Origin: Minisyncoccota bacterium
GTDB taxonomy: Bacteria; Patescibacteriota; Minisyncoccia; Phycocordibacterales; JAQTLZ01
Reading direction: 5' to 3'
Length of the DNA: 17,875 bases
Assembly (NCBI GenBank): GCA_028710915.1
Contig: JAQTTF010000012.1
Location: 1-17,875 of the forward strand
Shown here in pieces: positions 1 through 6,528 of the stretch. Numbering within the stretch: the stretch's first letter is position 1; each line of letters opens with the position of its first letter. Made by a program: the position numbers and the translations under genes. Under the pieces are notes generated by a model that was given only the letters and a program-made list of their open reading frames with translations, had not been told where the DNA came from and did not search any database.

Positions 1-1
1 C

Positions 2-1021
2 GTGGATCTTTCCAATAAGATAAAGCCCGGACCCCTCTCCTCGACTCAACCTGAAAGTCTCGACCAGATTAAAGCTGATATTGCTTTGAAACAAAAAGAA
101 TTTCCGCTTGCTCCAGAATTAGTTTCTCCAGATGGGTATATAAATACTGGCGGTCAGCCGATTACTCTCGCATCGCTCCGCGGGAAAGTGGTACTTCTTG
201 ATATTTGGACATATAGCTGTATCAACTGCCAGCGCACATTGCCATATGTGGAAGCGTGGTATTCAAAGTATAAAGATCAAGGTTTTGTTGTCATTGGAAT
301 TCATACGCCTGAATTTGGTTTTGAAAAGGTTCTGCAAAATGTACAGGATGCAGTAAAGCGTCTCGGCATTACCTATCCAGTCATTCTTGATAGCGAATAC
401 AAAACTTGGAATGCTTATGGTAATAATGTTTGGCCGCGCAAGTTTCTCGTCGATATCGACGGTTTTGTCGTCTACGATCACAGTGGAGAAGGGAATTATG
501 ACGAGACTGAAAAAGCAATCCAGAAAGCATTGCTTGAACGAAGCAAAAGACTTGGTGGAAATATGCAAACTGGCGCTGTGACTTTAAGTCCGAAAGGAGA
601 AATTCCTGTAGATTTTTCACAAATAGGAAGTCCAGAAACCTATTTTGGCTCTGCCCGAAATGAATTTCTTGCGAACGGAAAAAGGGGCGTATCTGGGGTT
701 CAGAATCTGACTTTACCAGCCAATTTTGACTCAAATGCTCTCTATTTGGGTGGGACATGGGACTTTAAGGACGAATTTGCTGAAAATGCTGGCGGAGGAG
801 AAATCGCGTTTAAATATAAATCCAAAAATGTCTATATGGTCGCTAGTTCTCTTGCCGGATCAGATATGGAGGTTTGGCAGGATGGAAAATTACTAAACAC
901 TGTACACATCAAAGAAAATCGGCTTTATACTCTAATTGAGGGGAAGGATTATACTGAACATACTCTGCTCTTAAAGATAAAAAGCCCCGGGATTGATGCT
1001 TTCACCTTCACATTCGGGTAA
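2..1021 (+). CDS. DipZ/TlpA-like thioredoxin family protein, 5' end cut by window
   Basis: Thiol-disulfide oxidoreductase of the type found at the C-terminus of DipZ proteins. The visible 339 residues open with a TlpA/AhpC-like thioredoxin domain (about residues 35-180 of the visible part). It carries WTYSCINCQRTLPYV, with the redox pair C73/C76 in a CxNC context typical of DipZ. It is followed by the characteristic IHTPEF and WPRKFLVDIDG motifs (the latter contains the cis-Pro loop). Residues about 205-339 match the all-beta domain that follows thioredoxin in DipZ (GSPETYFG, LGGTWDF, VWQDGKLL). The frame is open at base 1, and the GTG at 2 is probably internal. Family members often carry an N-terminal CcdA-like membrane domain, which would lie off-window; that is inference. 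If so, this part faces outside the membrane and receives electrons through CcdA. It is followed 35 nt later by msrA and probably co-transcribed with it. Fold assignment is firm; full architecture is not visible. Confidence 0.85.
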   Translation: MDLSNKIKPGPLSSTQPESLDQIKADIALKQKEFPLAPELVSPDGYINTGGQPITLASLRGKVVLLDIWTYSCINCQRTLPYVEAWYSKYKDQGFVVIGIHTPEFGFEKVLQNVQDAVKRLGITYPVILDSEYKTWNAYGNNVWPRKFLVDIDGFVVYDHSGEGNYDETEKAIQKALLERSKRLGGNMQTGAVTLSPKGEIPVDFSQIGSPETYFGSARNEFLANGKRGVSGVQNLTLPANFDSNALYLGGTWDFKDEFAENAGGGEIAFKYKSKNVYMVASSLAGSDMEVWQDGKLLNTVHIKENRLYTLIEGKDYTEHTLLLKIKSPGIDAFTFTFG

Positions 1022-1056
1022 AGAATTATTAGTTGGAACGTCGTAATAAAAGAAAT

Positions 1057-1614
1057 ATGGAAAAAACCAATACTATAGAGACAGCAGTAATTGGAGGAGG
1101 GTGCTTTTGGTGCACCGAAGCGGTTTTCAAAATGCTTGCCGGAGTAAGTTCTGTTTTACCCGGATATGCTGGAGGAGAAAAACCAAATCCCACGTATGAA
1201 GAAGTCTGTGGGGGAAAAACTGGTCATGCAGAAGTGATACAAATTAAATTTGATCCGATGCAAGTAAAGTTCGAAGATTTGCTGACAGTATTTTTTGCTT
1301 CGCATGATCCAACAACAAAAAATCGGCAGGGAAATGATGTTGGTCCACAATATCGTTCAATAATTTTGTATACCACTCCGGAACAAAAAACGAAAGCAGA
1401 GAATTTTATAAAAGAGTTGAATCATTCAAATCCGAGTGGCTTGCCGATCGTGACAGAAATCAAACCGCTTGAAAAATTCTACGAAGCAGAAAATTATCAT
1501 CAAAATTATTTTGCCCGAAATCCGGGAAATCCATATTGTGAAATTGTAATCAATCCGAAATTGGAGAAAGTACAACAAAAGTTCGCAGATTTATTAAAGA
1601 GAAATAAATTATAA
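1057..1614 (+). CDS. msrA: Peptide-methionine (S)-S-oxide reductase MsrA
   Basis: Reduces the S-epimer of methionine sulfoxide in proteins and free methionine, using thioredoxin-type reductant. The 185-residue protein starts with the catalytic motif GGGCFWCTE (nucleophile C16, second Cys C19). It then has GYAGGEKPNPTYEEVC and TGHAEVIQIKFDP, the family core. A late Cys (C161, in NPYCEIVINPK) is a plausible resolving cysteine. ATG at 1057 is chosen because the family usually begins a few residues before the catalytic motif. An in-frame TTG at 1033 would add eight basic, unconserved residues. There is no signal peptide or membrane segment, so the enzyme looks cytosolic. There is no SD. It lies between a thioredoxin-family gene and msrB, which fits one redox-repair operon. 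The C-terminal tail (KFADLLKRNKL) is imitated by a short out-of-gene stretch just downstream. Confidence 0.96.
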   Translation: MEKTNTIETAVIGGGCFWCTEAVFKMLAGVSSVLPGYAGGEKPNPTYEEVCGGKTGHAEVIQIKFDPMQVKFEDLLTVFFASHDPTTKNRQGNDVGPQYRSIILYTTPEQKTKAENFIKELNHSNPSGLPIVTEIKPLEKFYEAENYHQNYFARNPGNPYCEIVINPKLEKVQQKFADLLKRNKL

Positions 1615-1630
1615 AATAAGAAAAAGGTTC

Positions 1631-1663
1631 ACCCTGTTAAATTTGAATTCTATTTAACAGGGT
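1631..1663. repeat. Perfect 12-bp inverted repeat between msrA and msrB
   Basis: Arms ACCCTGTTAAAT (1631-1642) and ATTTAACAGGGT (1652-1663) are perfectly complementary around a 9-nt loop. On the + strand the stem is followed by an A-rich run, not T's, so it is not a classic terminator for msrA. On the - strand the stem would be followed by a T-run (complement of 1621-1625), but no - strand gene is convincing here. It could be an mRNA hairpin that tunes msrA/msrB expression or the end of an inserted element. Confidence 0.7.
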
Positions 1664-1706
1664 AAAAGAAAAATTTGCGAAACTTTTAGCAGATAATAAA
1701 AAATAA
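1647..1706 (+). pseudogene. Possible relic of a second MsrA C-terminus
   Basis: Between msrA and msrB, a frame that opens just after a TGA (1644-1646) and ends with TAA at 1704-1706 reads ILFNRVKEKFAKLLADNKK. This resembles the real MsrA tail (VQQKFADLLKRNKL), aligning as KFA-LL--NK. It has no start codon and lies beyond the msrA stop. It overlaps the right arm of the 12-bp inverted repeat. Explanations are a collapsed tandem duplication of msrA, or an insertion that displaced an older tail while a new one formed upstream. The similarity covers only about 14 residues, so chance is not excluded. Confidence 0.35.
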
Positions 1707-1708
1707 TT

Positions 1709-2116
1709 ATGAAAAAAGACGAAAAACCTATGCCAAAAAATGAGGAAGAGTGGAAAGAAAAGCTTTCTGAAGAAGAATACAGGGTATTGCGAGGTAGAGC
1801 CACAGAAATGCCGTACACTGGTAAGTTTCTAGCTGAAAAACGAGACGGAATGTACGTATGCAAAGCGTGCGGCAACCCCCTTTTCTCATCTGATGCTAAG
1901 TTTGATTCTGGTACTGGCTGGCCAAGCTTCGATGAAGCACTTCCAGGAGCCGTAAAATATATTGAAGACCGTTCGGGTGGAATGATGCGCACAGAAATTG
2001 TGTGTGCTAGATGCAGTTCGCACTTGGGGCATGTATTTGATGATGGTCCGACAGCGACTGGCAAGCGATATTGCCTTAATTCCGTTTGTCTTGATTTAGA
2101 AGAAAAGAAAAAATAA
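1709..2116 (+). CDS. msrB: Peptide-methionine (R)-S-oxide reductase MsrB
   Basis: Reduces the R-epimer of methionine sulfoxide, complementing MsrA. The 135-residue protein is a complete single-domain MsrB. It has YVCKACGNPLFSSDAKFDSG and TGWPSF, then CARCSSHLGHVFDDGP and the active-site motif KRYCLNSVCLDL. C122 is the expected nucleophile. C51/C54 and C99/C102 form the two CxxC pairs of a structural zinc site, so it is the zinc-containing form. The usual recycling Cys at the aligned CGNP region should be checked by alignment. No signal peptide is present. The start at ATG 1709 is preceded by an A/T-rich spacer without SD. A second ATG at 1730 is possible but would trim only seven charged residues. 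It is followed by a terminator-like hairpin, which suggests that the redox operon ends here. Confidence 0.96.
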   Translation: MKKDEKPMPKNEEEWKEKLSEEEYRVLRGRATEMPYTGKFLAEKRDGMYVCKACGNPLFSSDAKFDSGTGWPSFDEALPGAVKYIEDRSGGMMRTEIVCARCSSHLGHVFDDGPTATGKRYCLNSVCLDLEEKKK

Positions 2117-2153
2117 AAAATTGGGCGAAAAATTTGGCTCACTTGAGCGACTT

Positions 2154-2192
2154 AAACGGGGCGAAATGTACCAACCCTGTTTTTTGTTTTTT
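2154..2192 (+). terminator. Intrinsic terminator after msrB
   Basis: An 8-bp stem (2154-2161, AAACGGGG, with 2175-2182, CCCTGTTT, including one G-U pair) with a 13-nt loop runs into a T-rich tract with a single G (2180-2192). It sits 38 nt after the msrB stop codon. The loop is longer than usual, so efficiency is uncertain. Confidence 0.6.
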
Positions 2193-2252
2193 AATATTTT
2201 GTGCACCTTGATTTCTATACCCTTGTTTTTTTAAAAGGTGTATAATATTTGT
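2192..2252 (+). promoter_or_regulatory. Promoter region of nrdJ
   Basis: A consensus -10 box TATAAT lies at 2241-2246, about 44 nt before the nrdJ ATG. No good -35 is found at 16-18 nt spacing. Two features could bind a regulator. One is an inverted repeat, TGCACCTT (2202-2209) and AAGGTGTA (2235-2242), 7 of 8 complementary. The other is a pair of near-identical AT-rich words, TAATATTTTGT (2192-2202) and TAATATTTGT (2243-2252). The second word overlaps the -10. NrdR is the usual RNR repressor, but neither word is a clean NrdR box, so the regulator is unknown. Confidence 0.5.
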
Positions 2253-2290
2253 AACTTCAAATTTTATTGATTACTAACTTTTTTAACGCC

Positions 2291-4582
2291 ATGATAAAAG
2301 TTCTTCCACTTACAAAAGCAGATCTCGCAAAAATAAAAAGTGTTCGGAAGCGAGATGCGACCACTGTTCCGTTTGAAATTGATCGGATCGGAACCGCAGT
2401 TGCGAAAGCAATGTCTGTTACGAAAGAAGGTGGAGAAAAAGAGGCGGAGGCGGTGGCAACTCGTGTGTTTCGAGAGCTTCTCATAGACAAAACTTTGTCA
2501 GAAGATCCTAAAACATTCACTCCTTCGGTTGAATTTATACAGGATTTGGTAGAAAAGGTCCTTATTTTGAGCGGTTTTGTAAAGACAGCCAAGGCTTACA
2601 TCCTTTATCGAGAAGAAAGATCAAAAATCCGAAAGCGAATTGGCGCAATTCCAGAAAAACTCAAAAATCTTATTGCAGACAGCAAGCAATATTTTCGAAA
2701 TCCGCTCGCAGAATTTATTTATTTCAGAAGTTATGCAAAATGGGTTGATGCAGAGAATCGTCGAGAGACATGGATCGAGACAGTAGATCGCTATATCGGC
2801 TTCATGCAAGAAAATTTGGGAAAGAAGTTGAAAGATTCTGAATACAAAGAAATTCGACAGGCAATCATTTCTCAAAAAGTTATGCCGTCGATGCGCCTTT
2901 TCCAGTTTGCAGGTAAAGCTGCTCGAGCAACAAATGTATCTGCATATAATTGTTCGTTCATTGCTCCGCGGACGTTTCAAGATTTTGGAGAAATTATTTA
3001 CATCTCAATGTGCGGTACTGGAGTAGGATTTGCAGTTGAGAGTCAGAACATCCAAGCACTTCCACAAATTGAAACTCAAACAGGGAAAAAACTTCCAGTC
3101 TATCGAGTTCCAGATAGCAAAGAGGGTTGGGCAGACGCATTTGTATTCGGAATGAAAACTTGGTTTGAAGGAAATGATGTTGAATTTGATTTTTCACAAC
3201 TTCGCCCCGCAGGTGCTCGACTAAAAACTATGGGTGGAAAGAGCTCAGGTCCAGATCCTTTGCGAAATTTGCTTGCATTCACCCGAGAAAGAGTGATTCG
3301 AAAGCAGGGAAGACGCCTTACAAACCTCGATGCGCACGATATTATCTGTAAAATCGGCGAATGCGTGGTTGCTGGAGGAGTCCGCCGAAGCGCCCTTATT
3401 TCTCTTTCTGATTTGGATGATGACGCTATGCGAGATGCCAAAAAAGGCCAGTTTTTCCTCACAGAAGGCCAGCGAAGCCTCGCCAACAACTCTGCTGTCT
3501 ATAATATAAAGCCCTCAAACACCGAGTTTATGGATGAATGGATTGCTCTTATGAAATCCGGTTCAGGAGAAAGAGGTATTTTCAACCGGGGTTCTCTTGC
3601 GAAAACTCTGCCAAAACGACGACTCGATGTTCTCAAGGGCTATATTGGAGGTCTTGGAACCAATCCTTGCGGAGAAATTATCCTTCAATCGAAGCAGTTC
3701 TGTAATCTTTCAGAAGTTGTTGCTCGTGAAGACGATACAGAGAAAACACTTATCGAGAAAACACGGCTTGCAACTATCCTCGGGACTTACCAGTCAGCAC
3801 TCACTCATTTTCCGTATCTTTCACATGATTGGAAGAAACATTGCGAAGAAGAAAGGCTTCTCGGAGTTTCTATCACTGGTCAATGGGATTGTCCTGCAGT
3901 GCGAGATCCAAAAGTTTTGCAAAAGATGAAAGAGGAAGCAATCAAGGTCAACAAAGAATTTGCAAAGAAGATGGGAGTGAATGCTTCTACTTGTATCACT
4001 TGCGTGAAGCCGTCAGGGACAGTATCACAGACTGTGGACTGCGCTTCTGGAATGCATCCGCGACATGCTCCATTCTATATTCGACGAGTGAGAATTGCTT
4101 CGACTGACGCACTTTTCAAAATGCTCAAGGATCAGGGAGTGCCATATTATCCGGAAGTCGGACAAACGATGGAAGATGCTACGACATATGTCATGGAATT
4201 TCCAATGAAAGCTCCAGGCAAAGCAGTGTTCAAAGATGATATCTCTGCTATTGACCAGCTTGAACACTGGAAGATGGTAAAAGTGCACTATACAGAGCAT
4301 AATCCTTCAGTGACTGTTTCTGTCGGCGAAGATGAGTGGATCGAAGTCGCAAACTGGGTGTATCAAAATTGGGATATTATCGGCGGACTTTCTTTCCTTC
4401 CAAAATCAAATTATGTTTACAAGCTTGCTCCTTATGAGGCGATTGACGAAAAGAAATATAACGAGCTTCTCCAACACTTCAAGTATGTAGACTTTGCAAA
4501 GATCGTGACCTACGAAGCAGAAGATGAAACTGAAGTAAAGAACGAGCTGGCTTGTGTGGCGGGGGTTTGCGAAGTTTCCTAG
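2291..4582 (+). CDS. nrdJ: Adenosylcobalamin-dependent (class II) ribonucleotide reductase
   Basis: Makes deoxyribonucleotides using coenzyme B12 to create the active-site thiyl radical; oxygen is neither needed nor harmful. Of 763 residues, about 18-110 form an ATP-cone (allosteric dATP/ATP switch, beginning VRKRDATTVPFE). The rest is the RNR barrel, closest by motif to the monomeric RTPR (Lactobacillus leichmannii) type. The key residues are visible. C221 (YNCSF) and C471 (FCNLSE) are the reducing pair, C460 in NPCGE is the thiyl-radical cysteine, and E462 is the paired acid. The C460-C471 spacing of 11 equals that of the L. leichmannii enzyme. The C-terminal CVAGVC (C755/C760) is the mobile dithiol that reloads the active site. 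VKPSGTVSQTV is the phosphate-binding loop. ATG 2291 is chosen over an in-frame TTG at 2267, which adds eight unconserved residues. No SD is present. The B12 adenosyltransferase gene follows directly. Confidence 0.95.
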   Translation: MIKVLPLTKADLAKIKSVRKRDATTVPFEIDRIGTAVAKAMSVTKEGGEKEAEAVATRVFRELLIDKTLSEDPKTFTPSVEFIQDLVEKVLILSGFVKTAKAYILYREERSKIRKRIGAIPEKLKNLIADSKQYFRNPLAEFIYFRSYAKWVDAENRRETWIETVDRYIGFMQENLGKKLKDSEYKEIRQAIISQKVMPSMRLFQFAGKAARATNVSAYNCSFIAPRTFQDFGEIIYISMCGTGVGFAVESQNIQALPQIETQTGKKLPVYRVPDSKEGWADAFVFGMKTWFEGNDVEFDFSQLRPAGARLKTMGGKSSGPDPLRNLLAFTRERVIRKQGRRLTNLDAHDIICKIGECVVAGGVRRSALISLSDLDDDAMRDAKKGQFFLTEGQRSLANNSAVYNIKPSNTEFMDEWIALMKSGSGERGIFNRGSLAKTLPKRRLDVLKGYIGGLGTNPCGEIILQSKQFCNLSEVVAREDDTEKTLIEKTRLATILGTYQSALTHFPYLSHDWKKHCEEERLLGVSITGQWDCPAVRDPKVLQKMKEEAIKVNKEFAKKMGVNASTCITCVKPSGTVSQTVDCASGMHPRHAPFYIRRVRIASTDALFKMLKDQGVPYYPEVGQTMEDATTYVMEFPMKAPGKAVFKDDISAIDQLEHWKMVKVHYTEHNPSVTVSVGEDEWIEVANWVYQNWDIIGGLSFLPKSNYVYKLAPYEAIDEKKYNELLQHFKYVDFAKIVTYEAEDETEVKNELACVAGVCEVS

Positions 4583-4600
4583 ATCTAAAAATTCAAAAGC

Positions 4601-4626
4601 AAAAACCCGCGAGAGCGCGGTTTTTG
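4601..4626 (+). terminator. Intrinsic terminator between nrdJ and the adenosyltransferase gene
   Basis: A GC stem CCGCG (4607-4611) / CGCGG (4616-4620) with an AGAG loop is flanked by A5 and T5, which can extend the stem around one bulged C. It ends only about 13 nt before the next ATG. No obvious promoter lies between it and that ATG, so the downstream gene may depend on partial read-through. Confidence 0.85.
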
Positions 4627-4639
4627 TTCACTTACTACA

Positions 4640-5197
4640 ATGCCAGGACTTTATACAGGAAAAGGCGACGCTGGGACGACAAAAATCTTTACAAGCAAAG
4701 AGCGCATCTCTAAAGCTTCAGAAGTAATTGAGGCACTCGGCTCACTAGACGAGCTAAATTCATTATTGGGTGTCTGCAAAGTTCTTGCCTACCAGAAGAA
4801 ACTCAAGCTCGAGGGGGATTTGCTTGGAGATATTGTCTATGCAATACAAAAAGATCTTTTTATCGTTCAGGCGGAGCTTGCCGGCTCGCCGATGACGATT
4901 TCGCACAAAAAACTTGAAAGTCTCGAATCTCTTATTGCAAAAGTTGAGAAAATAATTCCTCCTATCAAGACTTTTAAAATTTCTGGCGGTACCGAGCTAT
5001 CGGCATATTTCGATGTTGCACGCACATCTGTAAGGAGAGCTGAAAGAAAAGTTGTTGGCGCGGGGGAAAAGGGCAACAAAGTGGGAATGGACACTTTGGC
5101 ATTCTTGAACCGTCTCTCGAGCGTATTTTATGCATTCGCTCGTTTCGTAAACGACTGCGAAAAAATTATAGAACCTTCACCAGATTATAGCTTGTAA
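4640..5197 (+). CDS. Cob(I)alamin adenosyltransferase, PduO type
   Basis: Transfers the 5'-deoxyadenosyl group of ATP to cob(I)alamin, giving adenosylcobalamin, the cofactor of the RNR encoded just upstream. The 185-residue four-to-five-helix protein carries the family signature throughout. It has N-terminal LYTGKGDAGTT (ATP-binding loop, residues 4-14) and GSLDELNSLLG (34-44). DVARTSVRRAERKVVG (125-140) has the conserved R128, R132/R133, E135 and R136. FLNRLSSVFYAFAR (155-168) is the cobalamin-side helix. It is not related to CobA/BtuR-type or EutT enzymes. It starts at ATG 4640 with no SD. The gene sits 57 nt after nrdJ with a terminator in between. Pairing with a B12-dependent RNR suggests that imported or scavenged corrinoid is adenosylated for deoxynucleotide synthesis. 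No corrinoid biosynthesis or import gene is visible in the window. Confidence 0.93.
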   Translation: MPGLYTGKGDAGTTKIFTSKERISKASEVIEALGSLDELNSLLGVCKVLAYQKKLKLEGDLLGDIVYAIQKDLFIVQAELAGSPMTISHKKLESLESLIAKVEKIIPPIKTFKISGGTELSAYFDVARTSVRRAERKVVGAGEKGNKVGMDTLAFLNRLSSVFYAFARFVNDCEKIIEPSPDYSL

Positions 5198-5227
5198 ATT
5201 AAGGAATTTTCTCTCATACTAGATACG

Positions 5228-5241
5228 CGGTATATAAACCG
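5228..5241 (+). promoter_or_regulatory. Candidate promoter of ahcY with small inverted repeat
   Basis: TATATA (5231-5236) lies 18 nt before the ahcY ATG and is embedded in a short inverted repeat, CGGT (5228-5231) and ACCG (5238-5241). No convincing -35 is present (TTTCTC at 17-nt spacing). The preceding gene ends only 57 nt upstream, so read-through is also possible. Confidence 0.4.
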
Positions 5242-5254
5242 TCCTCTTTTATAC

Positions 5255-6526
5255 ATGAAATACGAGATTAAAGACATAAAACTTGCAGAAAAAGGAAAGA
5301 AACGAATTGAGTGGGCGGCGATTGATATGCCAGTACTCAAAACAATCGGAGCAGATTTCAAAAAGAGAAAACCTTTGAAGGGGATTACTATCTCCGCTTG
5401 TCTTCATGTGACGGCTGAAACGGCAAACTTAATGATCGCACTTAAAGATGGCGGAGCAAATTTGGCTCTCTGTGCTTCGAACCCGCTTTCCACGCAAGAT
5501 GATGTTGCGGCATCTTTGGTAAAAGACTATGGCGTTTCCGTTTTTGCAATCAAAGGGGAAAATAGCAAAACTTATTTTTCTCATATCAATGCTGTCCTTG
5601 ATGCGAAGCCGGATATTACAATGGATGATGGAGCAGATCTCGTATCAGAACTTCACAAAAATCGAGAATCGCAACTTTTGAAAATGATCGGCGGGACAGA
5701 AGAGACCACGACCGGCGTTATTCGTCTTAAAGCGCTTTGGAAAGAAGGGAAATTAAAAATGCCCATTCTTGCAGTAAATGATGCCATGACGAAACATTTT
5801 TTCGACAATCGCTATGGTACCGGACAATCAACGCTCGATGGAATTATTCGTGCTACCAACAAACTCCTTGCAGGAAGGGTCTTCGTTGTAGCTGGCTACG
5901 GTTATTGCGGGAAAGGTCTGTCTATGAGGGCAAAAGGAATGGGTTCTCGCGTTATTATTACCGAAATTGATCCGGTGAAAGCTCTCGAGGCGAATATGGA
6001 CGGATTCGAGGTTCTTCCGATGAAAGAAGCAGTAAAAATTGCTGACTTTATCTCTACAGTCACAGGAAACATGAATGTGCTCGATATTGAGCATTTCAAA
6101 ATAATGAAAGATGGCTGTATTATTGCAAACTCCGGGCATTTTGACGTAGAAATAAATCTCAAAGGACTCGCTAAACTTTCAAAAGCAAAAAGAACACTTC
6201 GAGATTTTGTAGAAGAGTACGTAATGAAAGATGGGCGAAAAATTTATTGTCTAGGAGAGGGGCGTTTGATAAATCTTGCTAGTGCAGAAGGGCATCCAGC
6301 ATCTGTTATGGACATGAGTTTCGCCAATCAGGCGCTTGGAGCAGAGTATATGGTAAAGAACGGCAAGAAACTCGCAAAAGAGCACCAGCCTGCTGTTTAC
6401 ACCATTCCGGAAGAGATTGATAAAGAAATCGCCAGACTCAAACTCAAATCTCTCGGAGTTTCGATAGACACGCTTACATCCGAGCAGAAAAAATATTTAG
6501 AAAGCTGGGAGGAAGGAACATTATAA
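5255..6526 (+). CDS. ahcY: S-adenosylhomocysteinase
   Basis: Splits S-adenosylhomocysteine, the product inhibitor left by methyltransferases, into adenosine and homocysteine, using bound NAD+. The 423-residue protein is the shorter form of the family. Catalytic-domain motifs include H51 (ACLHVTAETANL), D124/D125 in MDDGADL, E149/E150 in GGTEETTTGV, and K180/D184 in NDAMTKHFFDNRYGTGQS. The Rossmann motif GYGYCG (214-219) is followed by EIDPVKALEANMDGFEV and the NSGHFDVEI loop. The C-terminus ends in the conserved LTSEQKKYLESWEEGT. The longer forms' extra C-terminal segment (the part reaching into the neighbouring NAD site in vertebrate enzymes) is missing. The start is at ATG 5255. It is followed after 2 nt by the kinase gene, so the two are surely co-transcribed. 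Confidence 0.96.
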   Translation: MKYEIKDIKLAEKGKKRIEWAAIDMPVLKTIGADFKKRKPLKGITISACLHVTAETANLMIALKDGGANLALCASNPLSTQDDVAASLVKDYGVSVFAIKGENSKTYFSHINAVLDAKPDITMDDGADLVSELHKNRESQLLKMIGGTEETTTGVIRLKALWKEGKLKMPILAVNDAMTKHFFDNRYGTGQSTLDGIIRATNKLLAGRVFVVAGYGYCGKGLSMRAKGMGSRVIITEIDPVKALEANMDGFEVLPMKEAVKIADFISTVTGNMNVLDIEHFKIMKDGCIIANSGHFDVEINLKGLAKLSKAKRTLRDFVEEYVMKDGRKIYCLGEGRLINLASAEGHPASVMDMSFANQALGAEYMVKNGKKLAKEHQPAVYTIPEEIDKEIARLKLKSLGVSIDTLTSEQKKYLESWEEGTL

Positions 6527-6528
6527 CT

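Noticed and set aside
381..758. Minus-strand frame (125 aa) opposite the thioredoxin gene
   Set aside because: Shadow of the coding strand; no recognisable domain and several competing frames in the same place.
1057..2116. Export signals on MsrA or MsrB
   Set aside because: Neither N-terminus has a hydrophobic stretch or lipobox; both look cytosolic.
1654..2142. Long - strand frame (162 aa) across msrB
   Set aside because: Fully antisense to a clear MsrB gene; its sequence is low-complexity (Ser/Phe rich) with no family motif and no SD or promoter.
2117..2290. Cobalamin riboswitch upstream of the B12-dependent RNR
   Set aside because: The gap is about 174 nt, partly filled by a terminator and promoter. 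No B12-box-like word or the expected multi-helix layout is visible.
4636..4641. TACAAT as a -10 box for the adenosyltransferase gene
   Set aside because: It overlaps the ATG itself, so a transcript from it would begin inside the coding region.
5198..5254. SAH or SAM riboswitch before ahcY
   Set aside because: Only 57 nt lie between the genes, with no structured stem beyond a 4-bp repeat; too short for known classes.
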